Shown: positions 7,803 through 18,121, counted from the stretch's first letter. The stretch: DNA of 53,629 bases from Fibrobacter sp. (GCA_024399065.1 JAKSIB010000025.1:1-53629); one strand, 5' to 3'. Notes: a model not told the origin generated them from the letters alone. Numbers and translations: made by a program.

Positions 7803-8150
7803 TTAAGGGCGGTCTTTGTCCTTAGACGGGCGGGTGTTTTTTGTATAAGTTTGCGCTCCTGTTGACGGCTCGGCCACCATATTTGAGGAATTTTCCTGCT
7901 TTGCTTCCCAAATTACATACAAACGGTCCACTTCCTGGAACAACTCTGTCAGGGACATTCCCACGGCCGTGGCAAAGCTGCTGATGGAGGAAATGGATGG
8001 ATTCCTCTTTCCGCTTTCCACCTGGGAAATGAACTGCCTCGTTGTGTTTGCAATAAGTGAAAGGTTTTCCTGCGACAGCCCCTTTTGCTGACGATGGGAA
8101 ATGAAAACCTGTCTGATGACTTCTTTTAGAATTTCCTCATTATATTTCAT
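7803..8150 (-). CDS. XRE-family helix-turn-helix regulator
   Basis: Small DNA-binding protein of 115 residues. The Cro/C1-type helix-turn-helix covers about residues 10-65: QQKGLSQENLSLIANTTRQF, then ISQVESGKRNPSISSISSFA. The C-terminal part is polar with no recognisable ligand domain. The start at 8150 follows AGGGGG with 7 bases spacing; an earlier in-frame methionine lacks this. A perfect inverted repeat GCAAAC-N4-GTTTGC lies 72 bases upstream and is a possible operator. The gene stands between rlmN and the tRNA-Arg gene. Confidence 0.88.
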   Translation of the reverse strand: MKYNEEILKEVIRQVFISHRQQKGLSQENLSLIANTTRQFISQVESGKRNPSISSISSFATAVGMSLTELFQEVDRLYVIWEAKQENSSNMVAEPSTGAQTYTKNTRPSKDKDRP

Positions 8151-8221
8151 GTAATCCCCCCTTATCATCCTCAACACCCGTATTTGAAGGACCCAATGTT
8201 AATTAATCATAGGTGGATAGC

Positions 8222-8237
8222 GTGCAAACAGTTGTTT
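8222..8237. promoter_or_regulatory. Inverted repeat, candidate XRE operator
   Basis: GCAAAC and GTTTGC are separated by AGTT. The site is upstream of the XRE gene in a position where an autoregulator could bind. The assignment is inference from symmetry and position only. Confidence 0.35.
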
Positions 8238-8330
8238 GCAAAATTTGGGAGTTTTTGCGAAATATGTTTTTTGTAATGATTTTGGAAACTTGGATTCTGG
8301 TGCGGGCTTTGACAGGGAGACTGTAAAACA

Positions 8331-8363
8331 AAAAAACCACGATGTTTCCATCGTGGTTTTTTC
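8331..8363 (-). terminator. Terminator of tRNA-Arg(ACG)
   Basis: Read on the minus strand, AAACCACGATG and CATCGTGGTTT form a long stem followed by a T run. It begins directly after the tRNA 3' end. Confidence 0.85.
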
Positions 8364-8437
<74 letters not shown>

Positions 8438-8453
8438 TTGTTTTGTGTGCCCA

Positions 8454-8481
8454 AATATAGTTTTCCCTAAAGAATTGTCAA
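8454..8481 (-). promoter_or_regulatory. Promoter of tRNA-Arg(ACG)
   Basis: On the minus strand, TTGACA (8476-8481) and TATATT (8454-8459) are separated by 16 bases. Transcription would begin about 10 bases before the tRNA. Confidence 0.75.
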
Positions 8482-8625
8482 GGGTAATTGAAGAAAAAAG
8501 TTGATTTTTTTTTAGAAGTCGGAAATAGGGCTCTTTTTGCCCCTTTTCCGAACCATAGGGGAGGTTGGTGGTTCCTTTATATTAGCTATCTTTGGCCCAA
8601 CGAATTTTTTTACAGTGTTATAGAG

Positions 8626-10926
8626 ATGAACAAGATAAAATCCGTATTGATGCCTGTCCTTATGGAACTGAAAAGCTGGGTGACCAACAAGAAGGTTCTG
8701 ATTTGGCTTGGTATTATGATGATCCCTGTGATTGCTGCTTTTGTCGCAGCAGTGGTCGTCTATAATCATTATGCTCCGGAATTGCCGTCCCTTTCCCAGT
8801 TGGAACAGATTAACCCGAAGCTGGTGACCAAGATTAACGACATGAACGGCGAAATCGCCCACGAATACTTCGTGGAACGTCGTGAATGGACTCCCATCGA
8901 TTCCATCCCGGAAAATGCGATCCATGCCGTGATGGCAACTGAAGACCGCGTGTTCTTCAGCCACTGGGGCATGAACGTCTGGGCCATTCCGTCTGCAATC
9001 CTGGAAAGTGTCACCTCCGGCAAGAAGCTTCGTGGTGCTTCCACCTTGACCCAGCAGCTGACCAAGCTCCTGTTCCTTACTCCGGAGCGTTCCATCGCTC
9101 GTAAGATCAAGGAAATGATGACGGCTATCCGCATTGAACAGACCTACACCAAGAAGGAAATTCTTGAATTCTATATGAATGAAGTGTACCTGTCTGGCGG
9201 TAACTATGGTTTCCAGGCCGCAGGTAAGTTCTACTTTGGCCGCCCCCTGGATAGCTTGACCATTCCTGAATACGCTGTTCTCGCCGGTATGCTCCAGCGT
9301 CCGGAAGCTTACCGCCCGGACCGTCATCCCAAGGCTTCCAAGGAACGTCGTAATACAGTTCTTTACGCCATGCGCGACGCTGGCTACATCACCAACGATG
9401 AATATCACCAGTACATCGAAACACCGATTGTCCTTGCAAAGAAGGAAGTCAATAACGATGCTGGCCTGTACTTCTACGAAGAAATCCGTAAGTACATGGA
9501 AAAGAAGTATGGCGAAAATTCCTTGTACGCTGATGGCGTGACCATCAATAGTACCATCGATCCGTACATTCAGGCTTACGCAGATAGCGTGGCCCGCGTC
9601 CAGGTGGAAAAGGTCCGCCGCCGCGTGAAGTACCGTACTACCCGCCGTCTGCAGCTCACCAAGAAGTACGACATGCCGGAAGATAGCGTCGTCGCTCACT
9701 TTGATAGCGTGTACACCCTCTTCAAGAAGGAATACCTTGCCGCAGATACCAGCGCAAACCTCAATAAGCGCCGCTATCCGGATAGTATCCGTTACCACCA
9801 CGCTGAAGTGGCTGCCATCTTGATTGAAAACGAAACCGGCGCAATCCGTGCCATGGTGGGCGGTAGCGACTGGAACCAGTCCCGCTGGAATCGTGCGGTG
9901 CAGTCCTTGCGTCAGCCGGGTTCTTCCTTCAAGCCCATCGTCTATTCTACTGCAATGGACAACGGTGCAAGCCCCTGCGACTCTGTGAACGACTCCCCGG
10001 TGACCATTCCCGACCCGGATGACAAGAACCCCAACAAGGTCTGGCGTCCGGCAAACTTCGAACATGACTTCGAAGGTATGATGACTCTCCGTCGCGCCCT
10101 CTATCGTTCCAAGAACCTGCCTGCAATTCTTACCGCACAGAAGTACGGTCTGAACAACGTGGTGAACTACGCCCGCAAGTTCGGTATCGTCCGCGCTCCG
10201 TTGATGGCTGTGCCTAGCTTGGCCCTTGGTTCCGTGGGTGCAACCCTCATGGAAATGACTTCCGCCTATACCGTGTTCCCCAACGGCGGTAACCGCATTG
10301 AACCTTACATGATTGAATCCATCGTGGACAAGCATGGTGAAGTGATTGAACGTAACTCCAAGGTTGAACACGAAGTTCTCCGTCCGGCTTCCGCCTACTT
10401 GATGGTGGACATCATGAAGGACGTGAACGTTCGCGGTACTGCAGCTCGCGTCTGGGCTGGCGGCTTTACTCACCCCAGCGGTGGTAAGACTGGTACTACC
10501 AACGACTATACGGACTGCTGGTACATCGGTTACACCAAGCAGTACACCATGGGTGTCTGGGTCGGTTCCGACAATCCGGGTTCCCTGGGTGCAGGCCACA
10601 CCGGTACCGAAGATGCTCTTCCGGTCTGGATCGCTGTGATGAAGGAACTTCACAAGGATCTTCCTCGCAAGCCCTTCCCGGTTCCTCCTGGAGTTGTTAG
10701 CCGCGGCGTCTGCAACCACACAGGCAAGGCTGCTGGCGAATTCTGCTCTGAAAAGACCTACTGCTTGTACACTGCAGGCTATGCACCGTCTGAAACTTGC
10801 GACGGTAACCACTTCTCTGTAAAGACCAAGTCTTCTGACGACGCAACCTTGTTCAGTAACAAGAGTGCAACCACCAGCCCGGCAACTTCTGCGGGTGGTC
10901 CGAAGAAGGCACGCAAGATGTTCTAA
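8626..10926 (+). CDS. Class A penicillin-binding protein 1A (transglycosylase/transpeptidase)
   Basis: Bifunctional wall-synthesis enzyme of 766 residues that polymerises lipid II and cross-links peptides. One N-terminal membrane helix (about 23-48) is followed by the GT51 domain with ATEDRVFFSHWG (catalytic Glu) and GASTLTQQLTK. The penicillin-binding domain shows SSFKP (catalytic serine), SKN and KTGTT. Four cysteines in the C-terminal tail (CNHTGKAAGEFC, then C and C) could form disulfides. I chose the ATG at 8626; the longer frame begins at a TTG with a stretch unlike this family. The gene has its own terminator and divergent tRNA neighbour, so it is probably monocistronic. Confidence 0.93.
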   Translation: MNKIKSVLMPVLMELKSWVTNKKVLIWLGIMMIPVIAAFVAAVVVYNHYAPELPSLSQLEQINPKLVTKINDMNGEIAHEYFVERREWTPIDSIPENAIHAVMATEDRVFFSHWGMNVWAIPSAILESVTSGKKLRGASTLTQQLTKLLFLTPERSIARKIKEMMTAIRIEQTYTKKEILEFYMNEVYLSGGNYGFQAAGKFYFGRPLDSLTIPEYAVLAGMLQRPEAYRPDRHPKASKERRNTVLYAMRDAGYITNDEYHQYIETPIVLAKKEVNNDAGLYFYEEIRKYMEKKYGENSLYADGVTINSTIDPYIQAYADSVARVQVEKVRRRVKYRTTRRLQLTKKYDMPEDSVVAHFDSVYTLFKKEYLAADTSANLNKRRYPDSIRYHHAEVAAILIENETGAIRAMVGGSDWNQSRWNRAVQSLRQPGSSFKPIVYSTAMDNGASPCDSVNDSPVTIPDPDDKNPNKVWRPANFEHDFEGMMTLRRALYRSKNLPAILTAQKYGLNNVVNYARKFGIVRAPLMAVPSLALGSVGATLMEMTSAYTVFPNGGNRIEPYMIESIVDKHGEVIERNSKVEHEVLRPASAYLMVDIMKDVNVRGTAARVWAGGFTHPSGGKTGTTNDYTDCWYIGYTKQYTMGVWVGSDNPGSLGAGHTGTEDALPVWIAVMKELHKDLPRKPFPVPPGVVSRGVCNHTGKAAGEFCSEKTYCLYTAGYAPSETCDGNHFSVKTKSSDDATLFSNKSATTSPATSAGGPKKARKMF

Positions 10927-10946
10927 AAATCCCGAAGGGATTTTTT
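10927..10946 (+). terminator. Terminator after the PBP gene
   Basis: AAATCCC-GAA-GGGATTT followed by T residues begins directly after the stop codon. Confidence 0.75.
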
Positions 10947-10954
10947 GAACATCA

Positions 10955-10982
10955 TTTATCAATTACGATTTATGAAGTATGA
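10955..10982. repeat. Heptamer array (ATTACGA words)
   Basis: Four consecutive 7-base words read TTTATCA, ATTACGA, TTTATGA and AGTATGA. The same words make up the arms of the larger element at 48522-48618. Confidence 0.75.
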
Positions 10983-11011
10983 GAGATCGCGGGAAAGGCG
11001 GTCTCTTTTTT
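10983..11011 (+). terminator. Second plus-strand terminator
   Basis: GAGATCGC (10983-10990) pairs with GCGGTCTC (10998-11005) with one wobble pair, and a T run follows. It backs up the terminator at 10927-10946. Confidence 0.7.
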
Positions 11012-11033
11012 AATTATGATCTTTTTCCTCGCA

Positions 11034-11070
11034 CAAAAAAACACCCCGACTTTTTCAAGTCAGGGTGTTT
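11034..11070 (-). terminator. Terminator of groES-groEL
   Basis: In the minus-strand RNA, AAACACCCUGACUU pairs with AAGUCGGGGUGUUU through a G-U wobble, and seven U follow. The wobble would be an A-C mismatch in the other direction, so the structure points to the minus strand. Confidence 0.85.
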
Positions 11071-11123
11071 TCCATAAGGAGAAATCCTTAGGTGCCGCGG
11101 GCTAGGCCTGCGACTGGCCGTGA

Positions 11124-11216
11124 GCAACAAGTCGCTCATGTTGATGAGCGATGGTTGCGAGAGATTGGCTTGACCATGTGAAATACTTAGAGTCTAAGCC
11201 AATCGGTCTCGATTGG
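11124..11216 (-). other. Structured 3' UTR of groEL with competing stems
   Basis: Three strong structures lie between the groEL stop codon and its terminator. CCAATCG/CGATTGG (11199-11216) directly abuts the stop. GATTGGCTT/AAGCCAATC (11163-11171 with 11196-11204) uses six of the same bases and so excludes the first. CGCTCAT/ATGAGCG (11133-11150), extended by GCAAC/GTTGC, forms separately. The region could be a 3'-UTR-derived small RNA or a switching mRNA end; no known RNA family is recognised. Confidence 0.55.
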
Positions 11217-12938
<1,722 letters not shown>

Positions 12939-12942
12939 CTAA

Positions 12943-13224
12943 TTACAGAGTAGCGAAGATGTCGGATTCCTTGATGATCAGGTAGTTTTCGCCATCGACG
13001 GAGATTTCGGTGCCGCTGTACTTGCCGTAGATAACCACGTCGCCAACCTTGACTTCCATAGCGACAGTTTCGCCAGCTTCAGTCTTGCGACCCGGGCCAA
13101 CAGCTACAACCTTACCCTGCATCGGCTTTTCCTTTGCGTTATCCGGGATGAAGAGACCGGAGGAGGTCTTCTGTTCGGCTTCGGCCGGCTTTACAACGAT
13201 TCGATCTGCTAAAGGCTTGATCAT
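12943..13224 (-). CDS. groES: Co-chaperonin GroES
   Basis: Lid of the GroEL chamber. The 93-residue protein begins [20 protein letters not shown] and has the mobile loop [15 protein letters not shown] and the roof region GKVVAVGPG, then [15 protein letters not shown] near the end. AAGGAC lies 7 bases before the ATG at 13224; the open frame extends 42 codons further upstream, but that part is unlike GroES. It is the first gene of the groES-groEL operon. Confidence 0.97.
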   Translation of the reverse strand: MIKPLADRIVVKPAEAEQKTSSGLFIPDNAKEKPMQGKVVAVGPGRKTEAGETVAMEVKVGDVVIYGKYSGTEISVDGENYLIIKESDIFATL

Positions 13225-13321
13225 TTTACTTGTCCTTTGTTGCGGGGTCCTTTTGTTTTTCGGGACGCCCTTTTGTTTTAATAGTGTGGCCCTTTTGGGG
13301 GCTTTTTTGATTTTCGCCCAT

Positions 13322-13350
13322 AATTTAGCAAGAAACGTGCCAAATGCCAA
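13322..13350 (-). promoter_or_regulatory. groESL promoter with overlapping sigma-54-like and sigma-70-like signals
   Basis: The minus strand reads TGGCACG-TTTC-TTGCT at 13327-13342, an exact fit to the sigma-54 -24/-12 consensus. The same stretch also gives TTGGCA and TAAATT with a 17-base spacer, a fair sigma-70 promoter. The sequence alone cannot decide which is used. Confidence 0.5.
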
Positions 13351-13460
13351 ATGGTAAAAACTGCCGAAATTTCTCTAAAAACGCCAATTTTGCGAGCTTT
13401 GGGGTGTTTATTTTTGAAATACTAGGGACTGGTAGAAACCGAAGTGTTTAAAAATGAAAC

Positions 13461-13490
13461 AAACCGCTGGTAAAAACCAGCGGTTTGCTA
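13461..13490 (-). terminator. Terminator of the porin-like gene
   Basis: AAACCGCTGG and CCAGCGGTTT form a perfect 10-bp stem with a 7-base loop. The T run on the minus side is interrupted, so strength is uncertain. Confidence 0.6.
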
Positions 13491-13534
13491 AAATAAAGCG
13501 AAACTTGTGCCAACTAGGTCGGCTTATAACGCTA

Positions 13535-14863
13535 TTACTTAAAAGTGGTGGTCAGGCGGAAGGCGAGACCAACGTCGCTAGCTTCCTTTTCGCTGTAGAT
13601 GCTGAACTGGAGCTTGGACTTGCCGATGTTACGAACCATAGCGATGGTCCATGCCAAGTTGTCTGCACCGTCTTGAATCTGATCGCGGTCGTTCACGTAT
13701 TCCATTTCAAAGAAGAATGCGCTGAGGGCGTTGTTGATGCCCGGAACGATGGAGACGGGAAGTTCGACACCTACATAGAACGGCATGTACAATTCACCGG
13801 CCTTGTTCATGAATGCCAGTTCCTGAGCCTTGTAGTTCTTTGCGGTGGTCTTGACGTTTTCGTCTTCGGTGTAGAGCACGCCAAGTTCACCATAGAGGCG
13901 GAGGTTCGGGATAAAGGTAAAGCTAGCGTAGGCTGCCATACGGTGAGTCATGTAGGTTGTGTTCTGAATGGCGTCAATGAGGTTTGCGCGGTAGGCGAGC
14001 TTCAGTTCCAGGGGGAAGGTGAACTTCATGTCGTCTTCGATGCGAATGTAACCGGTGTTAGCCTTGTTGTCCTTGGTGGCGACCATGGCGGTCAAGGTGT
14101 TAGAACCGTGCTTCCAGCCAAGTTCCAATGCGTTGTGGCTGTAGTCACGCATCCAAAGGCCGCGCTTGGTGAGGGGAGCGTCGATATAGGTACCGAAGTG
14201 GGTAGACTGGGACCAGTCCGTCTTCCAGTGACCGATCTTCAAGTTGAGCTTGTCTTCGCCCAGGTTCCACTTGTAGTTTGCCCAGTAGAGGTCGGCGAGG
14301 ATCTTGTCGTAGCTAGCGGTCTTTGCGCCATCGGAAAGCTTGTTGCCAAATTCCGGAGCAAAAATACGGAGCATAACCAAACCGTCAAGGTTTTCGCTCT
14401 TGTACTGACCACCGATGTTTGCGCGGAACCAACCGGTACTGAAGTTGGTGTTTTCATCCTGCATGGACTTGGTAACCTGAGTCTGGACGTTGCCCTTGAG
14501 GGTGAAGGATTCGGCAATCTTTTCTACTGCAGTCGGTGCTGCTGCGGGAGCCGGTTCTACGGCAGGAGCTGCTTCAGCGACGGGAGCCTGTTCTGCAGTC
14601 GGAGCTGCTTCAGCGACGGGAGCCTGTTCTGCAGTCGGAGCTGCTTCAGCGACGGGAGCCTGTTCAGCGGCAGGTGCTGCTTCGGCGACGGGAGCCTGTT
14701 CAGCGGCGGGTGCTGCTTCAGCAACGGGAGCCTGTTCAGCAACAGGTGCGACGGACTGTTCTGCTACGGGGGCTGCAGTTTCTGCAGCGGGGGTTGCTTC
14801 TTGAGCGAATACGGCAGAAACCATTGTCATGGCGATGACTGCGGCAATCTTATTGAACTTCAT
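13535..14863 (-). CDS. Porin-like outer membrane protein with Pro/Ala/Glu repeat linker
   Basis: The 442-residue protein has a signal peptide ending AVFA-Q (about 20 residues). A linker at about 22-115 holds five near-exact 12-residue units of the form [12 protein letters not shown]. The remaining 320 residues alternate polar and aromatic residues in short strands, as in a beta-barrel, and end with [10 protein letters not shown], a C-terminal phenylalanine-like ending expected for Bam insertion. The linker may span the periplasm or contact peptidoglycan. Function beyond a channel is inference. It is monocistronic, with its own terminator. Confidence 0.75.
   Translation of the reverse strand: MKFNKIAAVIAMTMVSAVFAQEATPAAETAAPVAEQSVAPVAEQAPVAEAAPAAEQAPVAEAAPAAEQAPVAEAAPTAEQAPVAEAAPTAEQAPVAEAAPAVEPAPAAAPTAVEKIAESFTLKGNVQTQVTKSMQDENTNFSTGWFRANIGGQYKSENLDGLVMLRIFAPEFGNKLSDGAKTASYDKILADLYWANYKWNLGEDKLNLKIGHWKTDWSQSTHFGTYIDAPLTKRGLWMRDYSHNALELGWKHGSNTLTAMVATKDNKANTGYIRIEDDMKFTFPLELKLAYRANLIDAIQNTTYMTHRMAAYASFTFIPNLRLYGELGVLYTEDENVKTTAKNYKAQELAFMNKAGELYMPFYVGVELPVSIVPGINNALSAFFFEMEYVNDRDQIQDGADNLAWTIAMVRNIGKSKLQFSIYSEKEASDVGLAFRLTTTFK
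14568..14747. repeat. Five 36-bp tandem repeats inside the porin-like gene
   Basis: Units begin at 14568, 14604, 14640, 14676 and 14712 with exact 36-base spacing, and a degenerate sixth follows. Each encodes 12 residues. Most differences between units are single bases. Confidence 0.9.
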
Positions 14864-14992
14864 ATGCTCTCCTAAAAGGACCTATAAGAAAATGTTATGG
14901 CAAAGTTAGCTTTTACCGCCATAATTGCAAGGGTCGGGGGCTAGTTCTATTTCTTACTTTTAACTAAATTTGGGTCCAAAAAAGGGATGTGT

Positions 14993-15688
14993 ATGAACAA
15001 GATTTATGCTTTGATTCTGGTGTCCGCCTTGGCTGTTGCCGGCGTTTCTTCTGTGGAAGCCAAGACTTTGGCCCCCAACAAGACCCATGCGGTTTTGAAC
15101 GTAACCTATACAAACTACGATGACGTTCCCCAGGTCAAGAAGAAGTTGGTTTTTGTAGGCCAGAAGAAGGGTAAGAAGATTTCCGTTACCACCGATACTT
15201 ATGGCGAAGTTAGCTTCATGATTCCCCGTGAAGATACTTACACCATTCTTTGTGAAAGCTTGACTGGCCCCTTTGAATGCGGCAACACGCCCTATGTTTC
15301 CATGACCGCAAGTACCGGCGGCATTACCGTGGTGTTTGATGATACCCGAGCTGAATTGACTGGTGTTACTTTTAAGGTGGGCAGCGCCGAACTGGTGCCC
15401 AGTTCCCTTAAGACTTTGGATGCTGCAATCGCAGGCCTGAAGCGTAACCCCAAGGCTAAGGTTGAAGTCCAGGGCCACACCAGTTCCGAGGGCGGCGACG
15501 ACTATAACCAGCAACTGTCCGAAGATCGAGCCAATGCTGTGCGCGACTACATGATCCGCAGAGGCATTGCCGAGGCCCGCCTGACAGCCCGTGGCTACGG
15601 CTCCAGTGTTCCTAAGGCCGACAACGATACTGAATCCGGCCGTAAGCAGAACCGCCGTATCGAACTGGTGGTGACCTCCGAGGAATAA
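14993..15688 (+). CDS. OmpA-family outer membrane/peptidoglycan-binding lipoprotein-like protein
   Basis: A 231-residue exported protein with a signal peptide of about 23 residues. Residues 30-115 form an unassigned beta-rich domain. Residues 120-231 are an OmpA C-terminal domain: VTFKVGSAELVPSS, VEVQGHTSSEGGDDYNQQLS, RANAVRDYMI, ARGYGSSVP and GRKQNRRIEL. This domain binds diaminopimelate in peptidoglycan and anchors the outer membrane. The signal peptide lacks a lipobox cysteine, so it is probably not lipidated. AAAGGG lies 6 bases before the chosen ATG; the ATG at 14987 is too close to it. Confidence 0.88.
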   Translation: MNKIYALILVSALAVAGVSSVEAKTLAPNKTHAVLNVTYTNYDDVPQVKKKLVFVGQKKGKKISVTTDTYGEVSFMIPREDTYTILCESLTGPFECGNTPYVSMTASTGGITVVFDDTRAELTGVTFKVGSAELVPSSLKTLDAAIAGLKRNPKAKVEVQGHTSSEGGDDYNQQLSEDRANAVRDYMIRRGIAEARLTARGYGSSVPKADNDTESGRKQNRRIELVVTSEE

Positions 15689-15717
15689 TTATCCGTTGTA
15701 AAGTGCAACGTTATGTC

Positions 15718-15748
15718 ATCCCGGCCTTTGAGCCGGGATCTTTTTTTT
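15718..15748 (+). terminator. Terminator after the OmpA-family gene
   Basis: ATCCCGGC and GCCGGGAT form an 8-bp stem, followed by eight T. The convergent SDR gene ends 9 bases further. Confidence 0.9.
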
Positions 15749-15756
15749 GAGAATAA

Positions 15757-16521
15757 CTATCCGTGCAGTTTTTTCTTCTGCTGCATGCCGGTAATCTTGA
15801 TGGCAAGCTTAGCCGGAATGATGTGGCTGAACATGTTGGTGAGTTTCATGAAGAGGCCCGGGATAATGACGGTCTTCTTGTTGAAAAGCTGGGCGATGGC
15901 GTAGTCGGCGCAGAACTTGGGTTCGATTCCCGGCAGGGTGAAGCTGACGTTTGCCACATCGTTGAATTCGGTTTTCACCGGACCCGGGCAAAGGACGCTG
16001 ACGGATACGTTGCTCTTGGTTTCCTTAAGTTCCTGGGCAATGGCTCGGGAGAGGCTGACCACGTAAGCCTTGGTGGCGTAGTAGGTTGCCATGTAGGGGC
16101 CTGCGGGCAGAAGGCCTGCGCTTGAACCCACGTTCAGCAGGTAAGCCTTTTCGCTGTTCTTCTGAAGGTGCTTCAGGGCAATCTTGGAAAGAACATGAAG
16201 TGCGTTGACGTTCACGTTGATCATCTGCAGTTCCTTGCCCAAGTCAGATTCAGTGAAGGCACCGCAATCGCCGAAGCCGGCGTTGTTGATGAACACGCCG
16301 ATTTCAAACTTGTCCATGAATTCGCCGAGGCGTTCGCATTCTTCACGGTGGGAAAGATCTGCGGTGAAGATTTCCACGGGAGTGGAAAGCTCTGCTGCCA
16401 AAGTCTTGAGGCGGTCTTCGCGACGGGCCACCAGGATGAGGCCGTAGCCGCGGGCGGAAAGGTTGCGGGCGAAATCGGCACCGATGCCGGAGCTTGCGCC
16501 AGTTACAACTGCATACTTCAT
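15757..16521 (-). CDS. Short-chain dehydrogenase/reductase (SDR)
   Basis: Classical SDR of 254 residues that uses NAD(P)H for an unknown alcohol/ketone pair. It has the cofactor loop TGASSGIG (8-15), an arginine-rich stretch (VARREDR) that favours NADP, NNAGFGD, the catalytic serine in NVGSSAG, and YYATK with the catalytic Tyr and Lys. The C-terminal third has an extra hydrophobic segment with basic ends (GLFMKLTNMFSHIIPAKLA), which may attach it to the membrane. It resembles the DltE/YqjQ branch. It lies downstream of the CvfB-like gene on the same strand. Confidence 0.87.
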   Translation of the reverse strand: MKYAVVTGASSGIGADFARNLSARGYGLILVARREDRLKTLAAELSTPVEIFTADLSHREECERLGEFMDKFEIGVFINNAGFGDCGAFTESDLGKELQMINVNVNALHVLSKIALKHLQKNSEKAYLLNVGSSAGLLPAGPYMATYYATKAYVVSLSRAIAQELKETKSNVSVSVLCPGPVKTEFNDVANVSFTLPGIEPKFCADYAIAQLFNKKTVIIPGLFMKLTNMFSHIIPAKLAIKITGMQQKKKLHG

Positions 16522-16623
16522 TTTCTTTGTTCCTTCCTAATTTTGCGACGGTTGCCGCGGTTCAAATTTTTGAATTAAACTTTTCGGATTCCAGGAATCT
16601 TTAATGCTGGTATCGCGTAGCGA

Positions 16624-17457
16624 TTATACTTTGCGGATTCCGTCTTCTTCGATGTAAATCTTGCCTTCGCGGAAGAGGGTGCCCAGAAGCTTCTTGAAGT
16701 TCTTCTTGGACATGCCGAATTCCTGGCGGATGATTTCGGGATCGGTGTGGTCACCATAGGGGAGGCTGCCACCAGCTTCTTCGAGCTTCTGCATCAAGGA
16801 GCTTGCGCTGTCGCTCTTCATGAGGCCCTTGTAGCCGATGGGATTGATACTGAGAGTAATCTTTCCGTCGGCGGTGAAACGCTGGATAAAGCCGGGCATG
16901 GTATCGCCGATGTAGATGCGTTCCATACCGGGGGTGAGCATCAGGCGGCCGGTGTAGCGGTAGTCCACCAAAAAGTCCACGTATTCTCTGGTGACTTCGT
17001 AGGCGGCAAGCTGAACGCGCTGGCCCACGTGAAGTTCGCTGGTGTCGGTATCCAAGAAACTCTTGATTTTTTCGGTAGCCACGATGCGGTTACTCTTGTC
17101 GTCCACAAGAATGTAGACCACGCAGCGGTCACCACGCTGGAGTTCACCAAGCTGCTGCTTGTAGGGGAGGAAAAGGTCCTTGTTCAAACCCCAGTTCAAG
17201 AATGCGCCAACGCGGTTCACGTCCTTCACGTCCAGCACGGCGAATTCGCCTGCCTGTGCGTAAGGGCGGTCCAAGGTGGCGATGGGGCGGTCTTCGCTAT
17301 CTGTGTAGACGAAAACGTCCAGAACTTCGCCTTCTTCCAGGGTGTACTGATTCTTATTGCCAGGGAGCAATACTCGATCGCCGCTTTCCAGTTCCAGGTA
17401 ATAGCCCTGAGGAGCGATGCTTTCGACGCGAGCGCGGTTATATCTTCCAAGATCCAT
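16624..17457 (-). CDS. CvfB-like S1-domain RNA-binding protein
   Basis: The 277-residue protein fits the CvfB/YitL family. It begins with an S1-like domain (LGRYNRARVESIAPQGYYLEL), then a second S1 domain (VGAFLNWGLNKDLFLPYKQQ), a third S1-like region and a C-terminal winged-helix domain (about 215-277, with DPEIIRQEFGMSKKNFKKLL). Relatives bind RNA and tune virulence or stress genes. The start at 17457 has no strong Shine-Dalgarno sequence. It is divergent from the SAP-domain gene, sharing a 94-base promoter region. Confidence 0.85.
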   Translation of the reverse strand: MDLGRYNRARVESIAPQGYYLELESGDRVLLPGNKNQYTLEEGEVLDVFVYTDSEDRPIATLDRPYAQAGEFAVLDVKDVNRVGAFLNWGLNKDLFLPYKQQLGELQRGDRCVVYILVDDKSNRIVATEKIKSFLDTDTSELHVGQRVQLAAYEVTREYVDFLVDYRYTGRLMLTPGMERIYIGDTMPGFIQRFTADGKITLSINPIGYKGLMKSDSASSLMQKLEEAGGSLPYGDHTDPEIIRQEFGMSKKNFKKLLGTLFREGKIYIEEDGIRKV

Positions 17458-17497
17458 AATTTGCCATTCCGTTCAAGTGTTATATCTAGACGTTCGT

Positions 17498-17525
17498 TTG
17501 AACGCCTTTCATAATATAGTATATT
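17498..17525 (+). promoter_or_regulatory. Promoter of the SAP-domain gene
   Basis: TTGAAC (17498-17503) and TATATT (17520-17525) have a 16-base spacer. GTTCAA and TTGAAC also frame the middle of this divergent region as an inverted repeat, a possible regulator site. Confidence 0.5.
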
Positions 17526-17551
17526 TGGCCATCCTAAGGAGATTTTGGTTA

Positions 17552-18121
17552 ATGGGCATGAACATAGATTTGACATCCATCGGGTCCTTCTATTTTTTGA
17601 AGGAGGAACTGGTGCAGTTTTGTAGGGACAACGGTTTGCCTACGGCTGGTGGAAAGGAAGATCTGACCAAACGGATCAAGTTCTTCCTTGAAACAGGCGA
17701 GGTTACCAAACCCAGCTCTGCTCCCGTCCATAAGCCCTCTACCAAGGAAGCAAACCGAGTCATCGATTTGCAGACCATTATCGAACAAAATTTCGTTTGT
17801 TCTGAACAGCACCGCGCGTTCTTCAAAAAACATTTAGGAAACACCTTTTCCTTCAATGTGCAGTTCCAGACTTGGCTCAAGACCAACGCTGGCCGCACCT
17901 ATCAGGAAGCTATTGAAGCCTATGGCCGAATCCTGAAGGAAAAGAAGGAAACCAAGCCCGAGATTGACGCCCAGTTCGAGTATAATACCAACATTCGTGA
18001 TTTCTTCGCTGACAACAAGGGCCATTCCTTGGATGAAGCTATCAAATGCTGGAAATACAAGAAATCATTGATTGGCCACAACCGTTACGAAAAGACAGAC
18101 TTGGTTGCCTTGAAGAAATAG
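17552..18121 (+). CDS. SAP-domain protein with DUF6434-like C-terminus
   Basis: The 189-residue protein begins with a SAP domain, a helix-extended-loop-helix that binds nucleic acid (LKEELVQFCRDNGLPTAGGK, then EDLTKRIKFFL). After a proline/lysine linker comes a helical region (about 85-185) with FFKKHLGNTFSFNVQFQTWL and FADNKGHSLDEAIKCW, consistent with the DUF6434 group often paired with bacterial SAP domains. The role is unknown; DNA or RNA binding is inferred from the SAP fold. AAGGAG lies 10 bases before the chosen ATG, and the second ATG at 17558 is further away. A terminator follows the stop. Confidence 0.8.
   Translation: MGMNIDLTSIGSFYFLKEELVQFCRDNGLPTAGGKEDLTKRIKFFLETGEVTKPSSAPVHKPSTKEANRVIDLQTIIEQNFVCSEQHRAFFKKHLGNTFSFNVQFQTWLKTNAGRTYQEAIEAYGRILKEKKETKPEIDAQFEYNTNIRDFFADNKGHSLDEAIKCWKYKKSLIGHNRYEKTDLVALKK

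Larger units (their letters stand above)
13225..13534. other. groES leader, promoter region and porin terminator
   Basis: No gene is present. It holds the groES leader (about 90 bases), the promoter at 13322-13350, an AT-rich upstream stretch and the terminator of the porin-like gene at 13461-13490. No CIRCE element, the usual HrcA operator of groESL operons, is seen. Confidence 0.6.

Noticed and set aside
8512-10962. 816-codon open frame on the minus strand
   Set aside because: Antisense of the penicillin-binding protein gene, rich in His/Val as expected from codon bias, with no family resemblance.
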